NCBI GenBank assembly: GCA_050942825.1
Contig: JBMNOA010000019.1
Location: 1-31,876, forward strand
Source: CAYRML01 sp050942825
GTDB taxonomy: Bacteria > Bacillota > Dehalobacteriia > UBA4068
DNA length: 31,876 bases
Direction: 5' to 3'
Shown here: one piece after another, positions 14,751-22,127 of the stretch
How positions within the stretch are numbered: the stretch's first letter is position 1
Layout: every line of letters starts with the position of its first letter
Program-made: the position numbers and the translations under genes
The notes under the pieces: generated by a model
The model's input: only the letters and a program-made list of their open reading frames with translations
Told to the model about the DNA's origin: nothing
The model's database searches: none

Positions 14751-14978
14751 CAGGAGTGGGTGGGGGCAAGTCGCATAGTAAAGGCTATAGCTCTTGTCCC
14801 CAGTCTTTTCTCCTCTTGATCTTGCGATCTAAATTACGTCCTTGGTTGGCTGACGGTAAGTTACGTCACGAATTGCAATTGTTTCGTAAAGGAAACGCAT
14901 GGAAGTGGGTAAATAGGATTTTTTTGCTAAGGGGTGTGAAATGTCGAAAATTTGTGTAACATTATGGGCACTCTCCTG

Positions 14979-15007
14979 TTGCCAAAAAATGTCAGAGCTA
15001 ATATAAT
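14979..15007 (+). promoter_or_regulatory. Consensus-like sigma-A promoter for the lipoprotein
   Basis: TTGCCA (14979-14984), exactly 17 nt, then TATAAT (15002-15007). A transcript would start near 15014, so the lipoprotein must start downstream of that point and not at the in-frame ATG 14964. Confidence 0.75.
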
Positions 15008-15039
15008 AGAGAGCAAGAGCATAACAAGGGGGCACTTTG

Positions 15040-15656
15040 TTGATAAAAAGAGACTTGCTATTTTGCTGGTTATTATATTGGCTGTGGCAGTGACTATGAC
15101 AGGCTGCGGAGGAAGCGATCGGGAGAGCGGTGCAACTCCGGGACAAAACATAAATAGGTCTGACAATCAGGCACAGGCGACCCTAGAACCGATTATTGAT
15201 GTGACCAAATTCATCGGTATCAGCCCGGATGAGCTGGTGGCGATGCTGGGAGAGCCAACCAGGATTGATGAATTAGACACCTCATATGACGGTTATTATC
15301 ATAAGGAATATGTATATCGTGACCTGCCATATAGCTATAACGGGAAAGAGGGCCATTTTTCTAATTTCACATTTTCCTTTGTAAAATTCGAGAGCGGATA
15401 TAAGCTGACAGAGTTGAATATGAGGTTTTATAATTATTCACGTGGTGATGAGCCATTTTTAGTTCCCGCTGATTCTGATATATTTTCACTTTTGGGGATT
15501 ACTCCTGATCCGGGAATGATAAAGGAGAGGGATTATCCGCAGAGGTATGCATATGTCACAGATGATATAGATTATATGGTTGTACTTTCCGATAAAACAG
15601 AAGATGGCCAGATAGATCTGTGGAATGTGATAATAACATATATTGTGTATATATAA
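15040..15656 (+). CDS. Lipoprotein of unknown function, start region frameshifted
   Basis: A secreted lipoprotein of about 205 residues has a basic n-region, a hydrophobic core (ILLVIILAVAVT), lipobox MTGC followed by GGSDRES, and a Ser/Asn/Gln-rich linker. The mature domain begins DVTKFIGISPDELVAMLGEP, which recalls SmpA-like start motifs. No family is recognised for the rest. AGGGGG at 15028-15032 and TTG at 15040 are in place, but TTG is out of phase with the signal peptide by one base: a run of five A at 15045-15049 would need six. The gene has its own promoter and terminator, is unrelated to phage assembly, and replaces the sheath/tube segment. Confidence 0.7.
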
Positions 15657-15670
15657 AAACTAAACGGACA

Positions 15671-15700
15671 AAAAGCAATCGCTTATGCGGTTGCTTTTTT
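15671..15700 (+). terminator. Terminator of the lipoprotein cassette
   Basis: AAAAGCAATCGC pairs with GCGGTTGCTTTT (G-U tolerated) around a four-base loop and ends in a T-run. It closes the lipoprotein unit before the tape measure gene. Confidence 0.85.
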
Positions 15701-15733
15701 ATATGCAGTGATAAATCTGAAAGGAGGCTTTTT

Positions 15734-17392
15734 ATGGTAACTGTGGCACAAGCGGTCGGAAATTCCAACAGCCAACTGCAAAAAACTATAGAAAAAATGG
15801 AAAAAATCAACAGCATCAATGACCGGATCATCAGCGGCTTTGAATCCTGGAGCAAGCGTTTGCAAAAGGCCTGCGGCATTTTGGGCGATATCCAATCCGT
15901 CTGGCAGACGATCAGATCGGTGACAGATGTCGTCGACAATTATACCCTGATGAATATTCAGCTGGATAATGTCATAAAAAACTGCGAGAAGACAGCCGAA
16001 GCACAAAATAAGATATATGATGCCGCCAATAAAGCCAGGACCACTTATGAAGTGATGGCTGATATTGTGATTGAATTAAGCAAAAAGAACAGCAGGCTTT
16101 TCCCTGCCGAAGATATTGGTGACACAATCCGATTTGTTGAGCTTATTATTAAATCTATGAGGACATTGGGCATGGGAACGGAGGCCGAAAAGGCGGCTTT
16201 GCAAGAGATGGTCGAGATCATGTCCTCGGATAGTGAGATTCTGAGTAAAGAGCAACTAAAGGTGTTAGCCGAGGCAGTACCAGCGATTGCCGAATTAATG
16301 GATGGTTTTTCCGGGCCTGTGAGCAAAGCGGCTCTCTTTGATGCCGTCATTGCCGATGCACAGAGAATAGAAGATAAATTTGCCAATCTGCCGACGACCT
16401 TTGCGGAGGCTTTTGCGCAATTCAGCAACAATATGGGCAGGGCCCTGGCTCCCGCTATGGAGAAGCTGGCGGAGCTGACGGATACCGAGCAGTTCCGGAA
16501 TTTTATCAATAATGTGGCTGAGGGTATGTTTATGGTTGGCGATATCTTTTATAAGGTATTCTCTTTTATTATAGAGCATTTCGGCGCCATAGTGATGGCC
16601 ATATTGGCCCTTTCCATCGCCGCCTTGACCTGGAATCTGGTTATGGGTTATGTGAGGTTTGCCATTCTAAAGGCAACTTTGGCACAAGAAGGCTTTAATA
16701 AAGCTGTGGCCGTCTGCAGGTTCTTTACTATTATCGGTGTTATACTGACGATAGTTTCCTTAATTATAGTGGCCTGGCAAACCAGTGAAAAATTCCGATA
16801 TGCCATTTTTAAAATAGTAGAATCAATTGCTAATCTGTTTATAGGGGTAGCAAACTTTATCACAGATATAGTTAATAAATTGCCCCTGGGCAAAACTAAG
16901 CTTGAGCGTATGGAATATCTTAATTTTGCCGAAGAGATGGCAAAGCTCCCTGATGCACAAAGCAAAGCCACTTCTACCGATGAGATGCTTGCCGCCGCCG
17001 ATATAAGTGTGTTGACGCCTGCTGATCTGGACAAAGAGCTGAAAAACATGGGTATTGGTACCGGCGGTTATTCTGCAGCTGACTGGGCGGCTGCTTCTGC
17101 TGCACAAGGCGTTAATCTCGGCAGTACTAAGCCCAGCGGCGGCAAGCTGGATGAGGTGGGTAAGATCAGCGAAAAGGTCGGCCTGGCCGACAAAACCATC
17201 AAGGAGCTGATCGAGGGTATCAAGCCGCAATGCGTCAACAACATCAAAGTGGAGACACCGCCTGCCAACGTCAATCTCTCCCTCAACGGCGATATCAGAA
17301 ACGATATCGATCTCAACAATTTCGTCTCTACCTTATCTAAGTCATTGCATATGACCATATCCAATTCTACTACCTTTCGTGCGCTCAGATAA
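15734..17392 (+). CDS. Phage tape measure protein
   Basis: This 552-residue protein starts at the ATG six bases after AAGGAGG. The N-terminal half (about 45-285) is helical and Ala-rich, with tape-measure hallmarks such as ARTTYEVMADIVIELSKKN, FVELIIKSMRTLGMGTEA, FAEAFAQFSNNMGRALAPAM and TDTEQFRNFINNVAEG. Hydrophobic segments at about 288-315 and 337-360, and another near 385, form the membrane-inserting part typical of tape measures. The C-terminal tail is basic and Asn-rich. It sets tail length and helps DNA delivery; 552 residues is short compared with PBSX XkdO. It lies directly before the baseplate genes, as expected. The sheath, tube and chaperone genes that should precede it are missing. 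Confidence 0.85.
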   Translation: MVTVAQAVGNSNSQLQKTIEKMEKINSINDRIISGFESWSKRLQKACGILGDIQSVWQTIRSVTDVVDNYTLMNIQLDNVIKNCEKTAEAQNKIYDAANKARTTYEVMADIVIELSKKNSRLFPAEDIGDTIRFVELIIKSMRTLGMGTEAEKAALQEMVEIMSSDSEILSKEQLKVLAEAVPAIAELMDGFSGPVSKAALFDAVIADAQRIEDKFANLPTTFAEAFAQFSNNMGRALAPAMEKLAELTDTEQFRNFINNVAEGMFMVGDIFYKVFSFIIEHFGAIVMAILALSIAALTWNLVMGYVRFAILKATLAQEGFNKAVAVCRFFTIIGVILTIVSLIIVAWQTSEKFRYAIFKIVESIANLFIGVANFITDIVNKLPLGKTKLERMEYLNFAEEMAKLPDAQSKATSTDEMLAAADISVLTPADLDKELKNMGIGTGGYSAADWAAASAAQGVNLGSTKPSGGKLDEVGKISEKVGLADKTIKELIEGIKPQCVNNIKVETPPANVNLSLNGDIRNDIDLNNFVSTLSKSLHMTISNSTTFRALR

Positions 17393-17511
17393 GCCCGGCA
17401 GGCAGCAGAAAAAGCGCTTTCTTTTTTTTATTCACCAAGTTGCGTAAAAGAAACTTGTAGAGCTGAGGTAATAGCAAACAGTTAATTATTTTCAGTAAGG
17501 AGGGGATAGTC

Positions 17512-17928
17512 ATTTACAAAATTGCGTTATTAAGTGACAAATGGGGAAAATTGATCTTTCCGGTCAATCCCGAAAGCCTGGAGATTTCCAGCCAAGCGGA
17601 GCACGGCAGCTATAAGCTCATGAATGTGGGTGAGGTCGTGGTGCCGGGACCTAAGGGTTTGCAGAGTTTCTCCTTTTCCGCCTATTTTCCGCGTGCCTCT
17701 CAGCCCGATAGCTACATCAAAAAAATCGAGGGCATGATGGCGGACAAAGAGATCGTGCGCCTTATCATCACACGTTCTGATCTGCAGGGCAAAAAGCTGT
17801 GGGACACCAATTGTCAGGCCGTGATCGACAGCTTCAAATACGAGGAGCAAGGCGGTGAGGTGGGCGCGGTATTTTTTGATATCGAGCTGATCGAGTACCG
17901 GCCTTTTACGGTTAGGGTGATAGTATGA
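17512..17928 (+). CDS. XkdP-like tail protein without LysM domain
   Basis: A protein of about 138 residues matches the N-terminal part of XkdP/LysM-type baseplate hub proteins: LIFPVNPESLEIS, then GEVVVPGPKGLQSFSFSAYFP and the C-terminal DIELIEYRPF. The family usually continues into a LysM peptidoglycan-binding domain, but here the stop follows at once and overlaps the next start (ATGA). The ribosome site AAGGAGGGG (17497-17505) is followed, after a proper gap, by ATT at 17512 in the frame that encodes IYKIALLSDKWGK. No ATG or GTG is nearby, so the start is a rare ATT or a lost ATG. The first standard start in frame is TTG 17551. Confidence 0.75.
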   Translation: MYKIALLSDKWGKLIFPVNPESLEISSQAEHGSYKLMNVGEVVVPGPKGLQSFSFSAYFPRASQPDSYIKKIEGMMADKEIVRLIITRSDLQGKKLWDTNCQAVIDSFKYEEQGGEVGAVFFDIELIEYRPFTVRVIV

Positions 17929-19298
17929 CAGAATTGATAAAAATCGATAATCAGGAATTTGAGTTTGTCAAGCGCCGGATAGACAAGCATGATCTGGACT
18001 ATGAGGTCATCATCGGCGCCAGAAGCGATAAGCGCATCCAGGATGTCAGCCGTCTCATAATTGATATGATCTGGACTACATACAAAGCCGGCAGCCCCGG
18101 CAAGCTGGATTTTAACCTGGTAAAAAACGATGTGGTCAGCTTCGGCGAGGGGGATATGGTGACGCTCAAGGTTGGCCAAAAGCCTCTCTTTAAGGGCTAT
18201 GTTTTTGCCAAGGAAAAAAACGAAAAAGGTGAGATCTCTGCTACCTGCTACGATCAGATACGTTATTTGAAGGCCAGGCAGAGCTACAATTTTTCCGGTA
18301 TGACGGCCGGCGCCATCATCAAAAAGATCTCCCAGGACTTCGGGCTCAAGTGGGGGCAGATCGTGGATACGGCTTACGTCATACCCTCGCTGGTCATTGA
18401 TGATAAGGAATGTTTGGATACCATCAACAATATTTTGCAGCTGACTTCGCAGGCCACGGGTAAAAGCTATGTCTTTTATGATGATTTCGGCAACCTCAAC
18501 CTGCAAGAAAATACTGCCCTAGAGGTGAAATATATCTTGGGTGATGAAAGCCTGGTGGAGGGTTACAGCTACAAGACCTCAATCGATGATGATGTATATA
18601 ACTATATCAAGCTGGTGCGTCCTAACAAAAATAAAGGGCAGGCCGATGTTTGCCTGGCCAAGTCAGCCACTACTATGAGCCGCTGGGGCTTTTTGCAATT
18701 ATATGAAAAGGTGGATGAAAACTATAATCTCGCGCAATTACAGGAGCTGGCCCAGAGCAAGCTTCGTGAGCATAACAGGCCCAAACGCACTTTGAGCCTC
18801 TCTTGCATCGGTGTGGCGGATATTCGCGCCGGTTCTATCATCCCTGTTTGTATCAAGAGTTTGGGCGATATCTCGCTTAGCCAGCGGCTGGCGGCCGAGA
18901 GCGTGAGGCATAAATTTACCCCCGCCATGCACACCATGGATATCGACTTTACGGTTTTGTGGCCGGGCGATAGTTATTATGCGGTGCAGCAGAGACAGTT
19001 TTTTGAATATGACCCCACATCAGCTTCGGCTAAGGAGACGGATTTTTCCCCTCTTCCTACAGCTCAGCTGAGGGCTCATCGAGTGGCTACAGTCATCCTT
19101 TTCATGACGGCTATAGAATTACGGCCGTTTTCAATCAAAGCGTGGGAGCCTGGGAAAAACGTCATACCGGCACGGATTACGTCGGCACCGGCGACAAAAA
19201 TGTCTATGCTATCACCAGCGGTATTGTTACTAAAATACTTAGGAATCACAAAAGCTACGGCAAATGTATCCATATCAAGCATTATGACGGCTATCTGA
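17925..19298 (+). CDS. XkdQ-like baseplate hub protein, frameshifted before its M23 domain
   Basis: Residues 1 to about 365 form an XkdQ/gpD-like hub protein: FEFVKRRIDKHDLDYEVIIG at the N-terminus, LKVGQKPLFKGYVFAKEKNE, SYNFSGMTAGAIIKKISQDFG, LTSQATGKSYVFYDDFGNL, and TMDIDFTVLWPGDSYYAVQQ near the end. Beyond about residue 370 the reading is a frame artefact. One base upstream, another frame continues through GYSHPFHDGYRITAVF into an M23 domain, so the intact gene was an XkdQ-M23 fusion (17925-19480). The shift lies in 19031-19085; the homopolymers TTTTT and CCCC near 19043-19051 are the likely site. The hub part alone is close to normal XkdQ length and may still fold. Confidence 0.8.
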   Translation: MTELIKIDNQEFEFVKRRIDKHDLDYEVIIGARSDKRIQDVSRLIIDMIWTTYKAGSPGKLDFNLVKNDVVSFGEGDMVTLKVGQKPLFKGYVFAKEKNEKGEISATCYDQIRYLKARQSYNFSGMTAGAIIKKISQDFGLKWGQIVDTAYVIPSLVIDDKECLDTINNILQLTSQATGKSYVFYDDFGNLNLQENTALEVKYILGDESLVEGYSYKTSIDDDVYNYIKLVRPNKNKGQADVCLAKSATTMSRWGFLQLYEKVDENYNLAQLQELAQSKLREHNRPKRTLSLSCIGVADIRAGSIIPVCIKSLGDISLSQRLAAESVRHKFTPAMHTMDIDFTVLWPGDSYYAVQQRQFFEYDPTSASAKETDFSPLPTAQLRAHRVATVILFMTAIELRPFSIKAWEPGKNVIPARITSAPATKMSMLSPAVLLLKYLGITKATANVSISSIMTAI

Positions 19299-19480
19299 GT
19301 CTGTATGCTCATCTGGATAAAATCTATGTCGAATTAAATCAGCAAGTCGACAGCGATACCCCCATCGGCACAGAAGGCACTAGCGGTAATACTACGGGCA
19401 CGCATTTACATTTGGAGATACACAAGGGTGAGTATAAGCATCCGGCCACTATCGATCCGGAGGCCTTTATCCAAAAATAA
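19142..19480 (+). CDS. M23 endopeptidase domain, C-terminal half of the split XkdQ fusion
   Basis: The ORF gives 112 residues from a GTG, but the homologous sequence begins earlier, near 19088 (YSHPFHDGYRITAVFN). Zinc-site motifs are intact: RHTGTDYVG (H, D), YLSLYAHLDK and GTHLHLEIHKG (HxH). It is similar to the free endolysin at 6109, for example LSLYAHL and HLHLEIHKG. As part of a tail hub it would cut the cell wall during DNA entry. No ribosome site precedes the GTG, so translation probably depended on the fusion, or on a -1 frameshift if that is real. Confidence 0.75.
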   Translation: MGAWEKRHTGTDYVGTGDKNVYAITSGIVTKILRNHKSYGKCIHIKHYDGYLSLYAHLDKIYVELNQQVDSDTPIGTEGTSGNTTGTHLHLEIHKGEYKHPATIDPEAFIQK

Positions 19481-19497
19481 TAGCTAGGAGGATAAAT

Positions 19498-19836
19498 ATG
19501 GAAAAAAATCTCGATACCAATGCTTTGGCCGATACCATCAAGCTGATGATCGAAAATATGCTCAACAATTGGGATCTCACGGATTATGCTGCCGGTACGG
19601 TAATAAACATCAACCCCCTGAGGGTCAGACTGCATGAGCGGCTGATCCTGGAGGAAAAAGATCTGGTCCTCACCACTAATGTCATGGATCAAAAAGTGCC
19701 CGTCAGCAATTTTTGTCCCGAGCATGGTGAGGAATCCGGTTTTATTATGGACGCTGTGGCCCCCGGCGATAAGCTGATTATGCTCAAAGCCGCGCGCGGA
19801 CAAACCTATGTGGTGATCGGAAAGGCGGTGAGCTGA
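19498..19836 (+). CDS. DUF2577 tail protein (XkdR-like)
   Basis: This 112-residue protein has the small OB-like layout of XkdR/DUF2577 proteins. An N-terminal helix (ADTIKLMIENMLNN) is followed by strands AAGTVININPLRVRLHERL and LILEEKDLVLT, then a basic loop and the end block VAPGDKLIMLKAARGQTYVVIGK. These proteins form part of the baseplate hub in PBSX-type phages. TAGGAGG stands eight bases before the ATG. It overlaps the next gene by one base (TGATG). It appears intact. Confidence 0.8.
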   Translation: MEKNLDTNALADTIKLMIENMLNNWDLTDYAAGTVININPLRVRLHERLILEEKDLVLTTNVMDQKVPVSNFCPEHGEESGFIMDAVAPGDKLIMLKAARGQTYVVIGKAVS

Positions 19837-20279
19837 TGACGGAAAAAATAGAACAAGTGGAATTTATGCCTCGTCTTTTGCCTGAGGCAGGTGATTTGGA
19901 TATGTCCAATATCATCACAGCTTACCCTTCTTTCACCTACAAGCTGGATAGGAAAAAGGGACGTATCCATGGTTATATCGATAATATGGAGGCTATCTGC
20001 CAGGCGGTTTATAAGCTGCTGGATACGCCTTGCGGGGTTTATCCCATCTATAGCCCAAATTACGGGCTTTTTTTGTTGGACTTGAAAGGTTTGGACCACG
20101 ATTTCGCGACCAGTGAAATAAAAAGGCGTATCAGTGAAAATGCGCTTGTGGACGACAGACTAGCTGCGGTGGAGGATTTTAATTTCAGCGGTGAGGGGGC
20201 TGATTTGACGGTTAGCTTTCGTATCATCAGCCGGGATGGCCACAGTGCTGCTATTGAAAGGAGGTTATACGACCTATGA
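19836..20279 (+). CDS. DUF2634 baseplate protein (XkdS/gp25-like)
   Basis: This 147-residue protein is a gp25-like baseplate wedge component. Marks are SFTYKLDRKKGRIHGYIDNMEA, then VYKLLDTPCGVYPIYSPNYG, DHDFATSEIKRRISENALVDDR and the final FRIISRDGHSAAIERRL strand pair. XkdS family members have the same TYKLD, GRI.G and YGLE-like motifs. It overlaps the baseplate J gene by four bases (ATGA). It appears intact and in the canonical position between DUF2577 and baseplate J. Confidence 0.85.
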   Translation: MTEKIEQVEFMPRLLPEAGDLDMSNIITAYPSFTYKLDRKKGRIHGYIDNMEAICQAVYKLLDTPCGVYPIYSPNYGLFLLDLKGLDHDFATSEIKRRISENALVDDRLAAVEDFNFSGEGADLTVSFRIISRDGHSAAIERRLYDL

Positions 20280-20953
20280 TAAATTTGGATTACTATACCT
20301 ATCGCTTCATTTTGCAGCGTATGCTCTCCCGCATTCCCGACAGTATAGATAAAAGAGAGGGCAGCATTATTTATGATGCTCTGGCTCCTGCGGCTTATGA
20401 ATTAGACGCCTATTATGCATTGCTAAAAGCTGCCTACGAAAATACTTTTGTCGATACTGCCAGCGGCGAGGCTCTAGATCTAAGAGCCGATGAGCTGGGC
20501 GTACAAAGAAACACTGCTGTCAAAGCAGTGAGAAAAGGTATATTCAAAGATAGTAACGACCTACCTATGGATGTACCTCTCGGTAGCCGCTTTTCTACGA
20601 TGGATGGTGATGAAAGCCTTAATTTTGTGGTCAGGGAGAAACTATCTGTTGGCATTTTTCGTTTAGAATGTGAGCAGACAGGGGCTTCGGGCAATAACTA
20701 TATCGGGGAGCTGATGGCTATTACTCCCATCGCAGGCTTGGGCAGCGCAGAGCTGACGGATATCATTATTCCCGGCCAAGAAATAGAAAGCGATGACCAG
20801 TTGAGAGCGCGTGTCAAGCAATATGTCAGGAGCGCCGCGCAGGACGGCAATATCAGCCAGTATTACGAATGGGCAAGTAATTTTTCAGGCATTGGCAGGG
20901 CCAGGGTTTTTCCCTTATGGGATGGTGTAATACGGTCAAGGTCAGTATCTTAA
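20276..20953 (+). pseudogene. Baseplate J-like protein, N-terminal part (frameshifted)
   Basis: This 225-residue ORF is the N-terminal half of an XkdT/baseplate J protein. It has MLSRIPDSIDKREGSIIYDA, the conserved LDLRADELGVQRNTAVKA, then SRFSTMDGDESLNF and GQEIESDDQLRARVKQYV. Homology runs to RARVFPLWDG near 20925; the final eight or so residues are out of frame. The rest of the protein continues one frame back as the ORF from 20917. Loss of one base in the stretch 20915-20935 explains the break. Baseplate J forms the wedge ring that holds the tail fibres; a split version should not assemble. Confidence 0.85.
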
Positions 20954-21558
20954 ACAGCCTTTATCAACCGGCAGATAGCGCCTTGGTAGATGATTTTCAA
21001 AATTATCTGGATCCCAGTGATTGCGAAAGCTTCAGTGGTGACGGAGCTACTAAAGTATTCACGCTGGCGTCCGCCACCAAGCCGACTTGGCTCAACCTTG
21101 TGACGGTCGATGGTGTGCGGATGGAGTTTGACACCGACTATACTTATGATGTTGTTGAAGGTACAATCACTTTCACTACTGAACCGGCAAATAATGCTGT
21201 GATCAAAGTGCGCTATCGTGGGGGACTGGGTAACGGTGTGGCGCCGATCGGAGCCATTGTAACAGTCAGCACGGCCACCACAAAAACAATCGATATATTC
21301 GCTACCATAACACTGACAGACGGTTATAGCAAAGAACAGGCGGATACAGAAGCCCAAGCGCTGCTGGACGCTTTCTTTAAAGATTGTGCTTACATAAAAA
21401 ACAGGGTCAATTATATCGAGATCGGAGCCATATTGCTGGCAGCTGCATCCATTGAGGCTGTTTCGGATTTGACCATCAACGAGGGGGCAGTAGATATCCC
21501 TTTGGCAGCGGAAGAAATACCTGTTATAGGTACTCTGACATTAACGGAGGCGGTATGA
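20917..21558 (+). pseudogene. Baseplate J-like protein, C-terminal part with inserted beta domain
   Basis: It continues the preceding fragment with NTVKVSILNSLYQPADSALV and the C-terminal block GNGVAPIGAIVTVSTATTKT, then ATITLTDGYSKEQADTEAQ and YIEIGAILLAAASIEAVSDL. Between YLDP and GNGVAPIG, where typical XkdT proteins have only a short loop, sits an insert of about 55 residues (FSGDGATKVFTL to VIKVRYRGG). It resembles the small beta repeats found in phage fibres and minor tail proteins. The in-frame ATG at 20917 has no ribosome site. Together with 20276 this made one protein of about 425 residues. Confidence 0.8.
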
Positions 21559-21559
21559 T

Positions 21560-22123
21560 ATGACTACAAAATTACTTGTCTATCTGCCGCCTTTTTATAA
21601 CGGGGTATTCGAGATGGAACAGCTTTTAGCATCAGAAGATGCTGAATTTAATGAAGCGGCAGGATTTAATGTGTGGCTGATCGATCAATCATCTATAAAA
21701 AGAGCCTCAAAGAGCCGTATATCAGAGTGGGAGCAGCTCCTACAAATCGTACCAATGGGGACACTGGAGCAGCGCCGGATGATGATCATTGCTACTTTAA
21801 GGGGCAGAGGTAAACTCAACGAGGCTAAAATTAAAACCATTGTCGAGAGCTTCACGGGTGATGAGGATGCTGAGGTCACCTTTGCTGATTCAACATTAAA
21901 GGTACGTATATTGCCGCCCGATAACGGTGAGATCTTCCTTTTTCCCGATGTGGAGCGGGCGCTGTTGCCTTTGATCCCTGCCCATATCAAGCTCAAAGTG
22001 GAGCGCTGGTATTGCACTTGGGGAGATATCAAGAGCAATAAAACCGACTGGCAAGCCGTCCATGATGATTTTACTACCTGGAATGATGTGAAAATGTGGA
22101 ATTTGGAGAATTTGGAGGTGTAA
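21560..22123 (+). CDS. DUF2313 tail protein (YmfQ-like)
   Basis: This 187-residue protein follows baseplate J with a two-base gap, the standard place for YmfQ/DUF2313 proteins that link baseplate and fibre. Marks are YLPPFYNGVFEMEQLLASED near the start, ISEWEQLLQIVPMGTLEQRR, the GKLNEAKIKTIVESFTGDE helix pair, and the C-terminal LIPAHIKLKVERWYCTWGDI. It ends in a Trp-rich tail (TDWQAVHDDFTTWNDVKMWN). GGAGGCGG lies about 10 bases upstream. Intact. Confidence 0.8.
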   Translation: MTTKLLVYLPPFYNGVFEMEQLLASEDAEFNEAAGFNVWLIDQSSIKRASKSRISEWEQLLQIVPMGTLEQRRMMIIATLRGRGKLNEAKIKTIVESFTGDEDAEVTFADSTLKVRILPPDNGEIFLFPDVERALLPLIPAHIKLKVERWYCTWGDIKSNKTDWQAVHDDFTTWNDVKMWNLENLEV

Positions 22124-22127
22124 ATAA

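Noticed and set aside
14756..14959. 67-codon ORF between the connector and the lipoprotein
   Set aside because: It resembles no tail gene, and although GAGTGGG-like G-rich DNA precedes it there is no clear start. It is probably scar DNA.
14964..15039. ATG 14964 as start of the lipoprotein
   Set aside because: It lies upstream of the consensus promoter and would add about 25 residues before the signal peptide.
17409..17431. Terminator after the tape measure gene
   Set aside because: AAAGCGCTTT followed by T8 leaves no proper loop, so a stable hairpin is doubtful.
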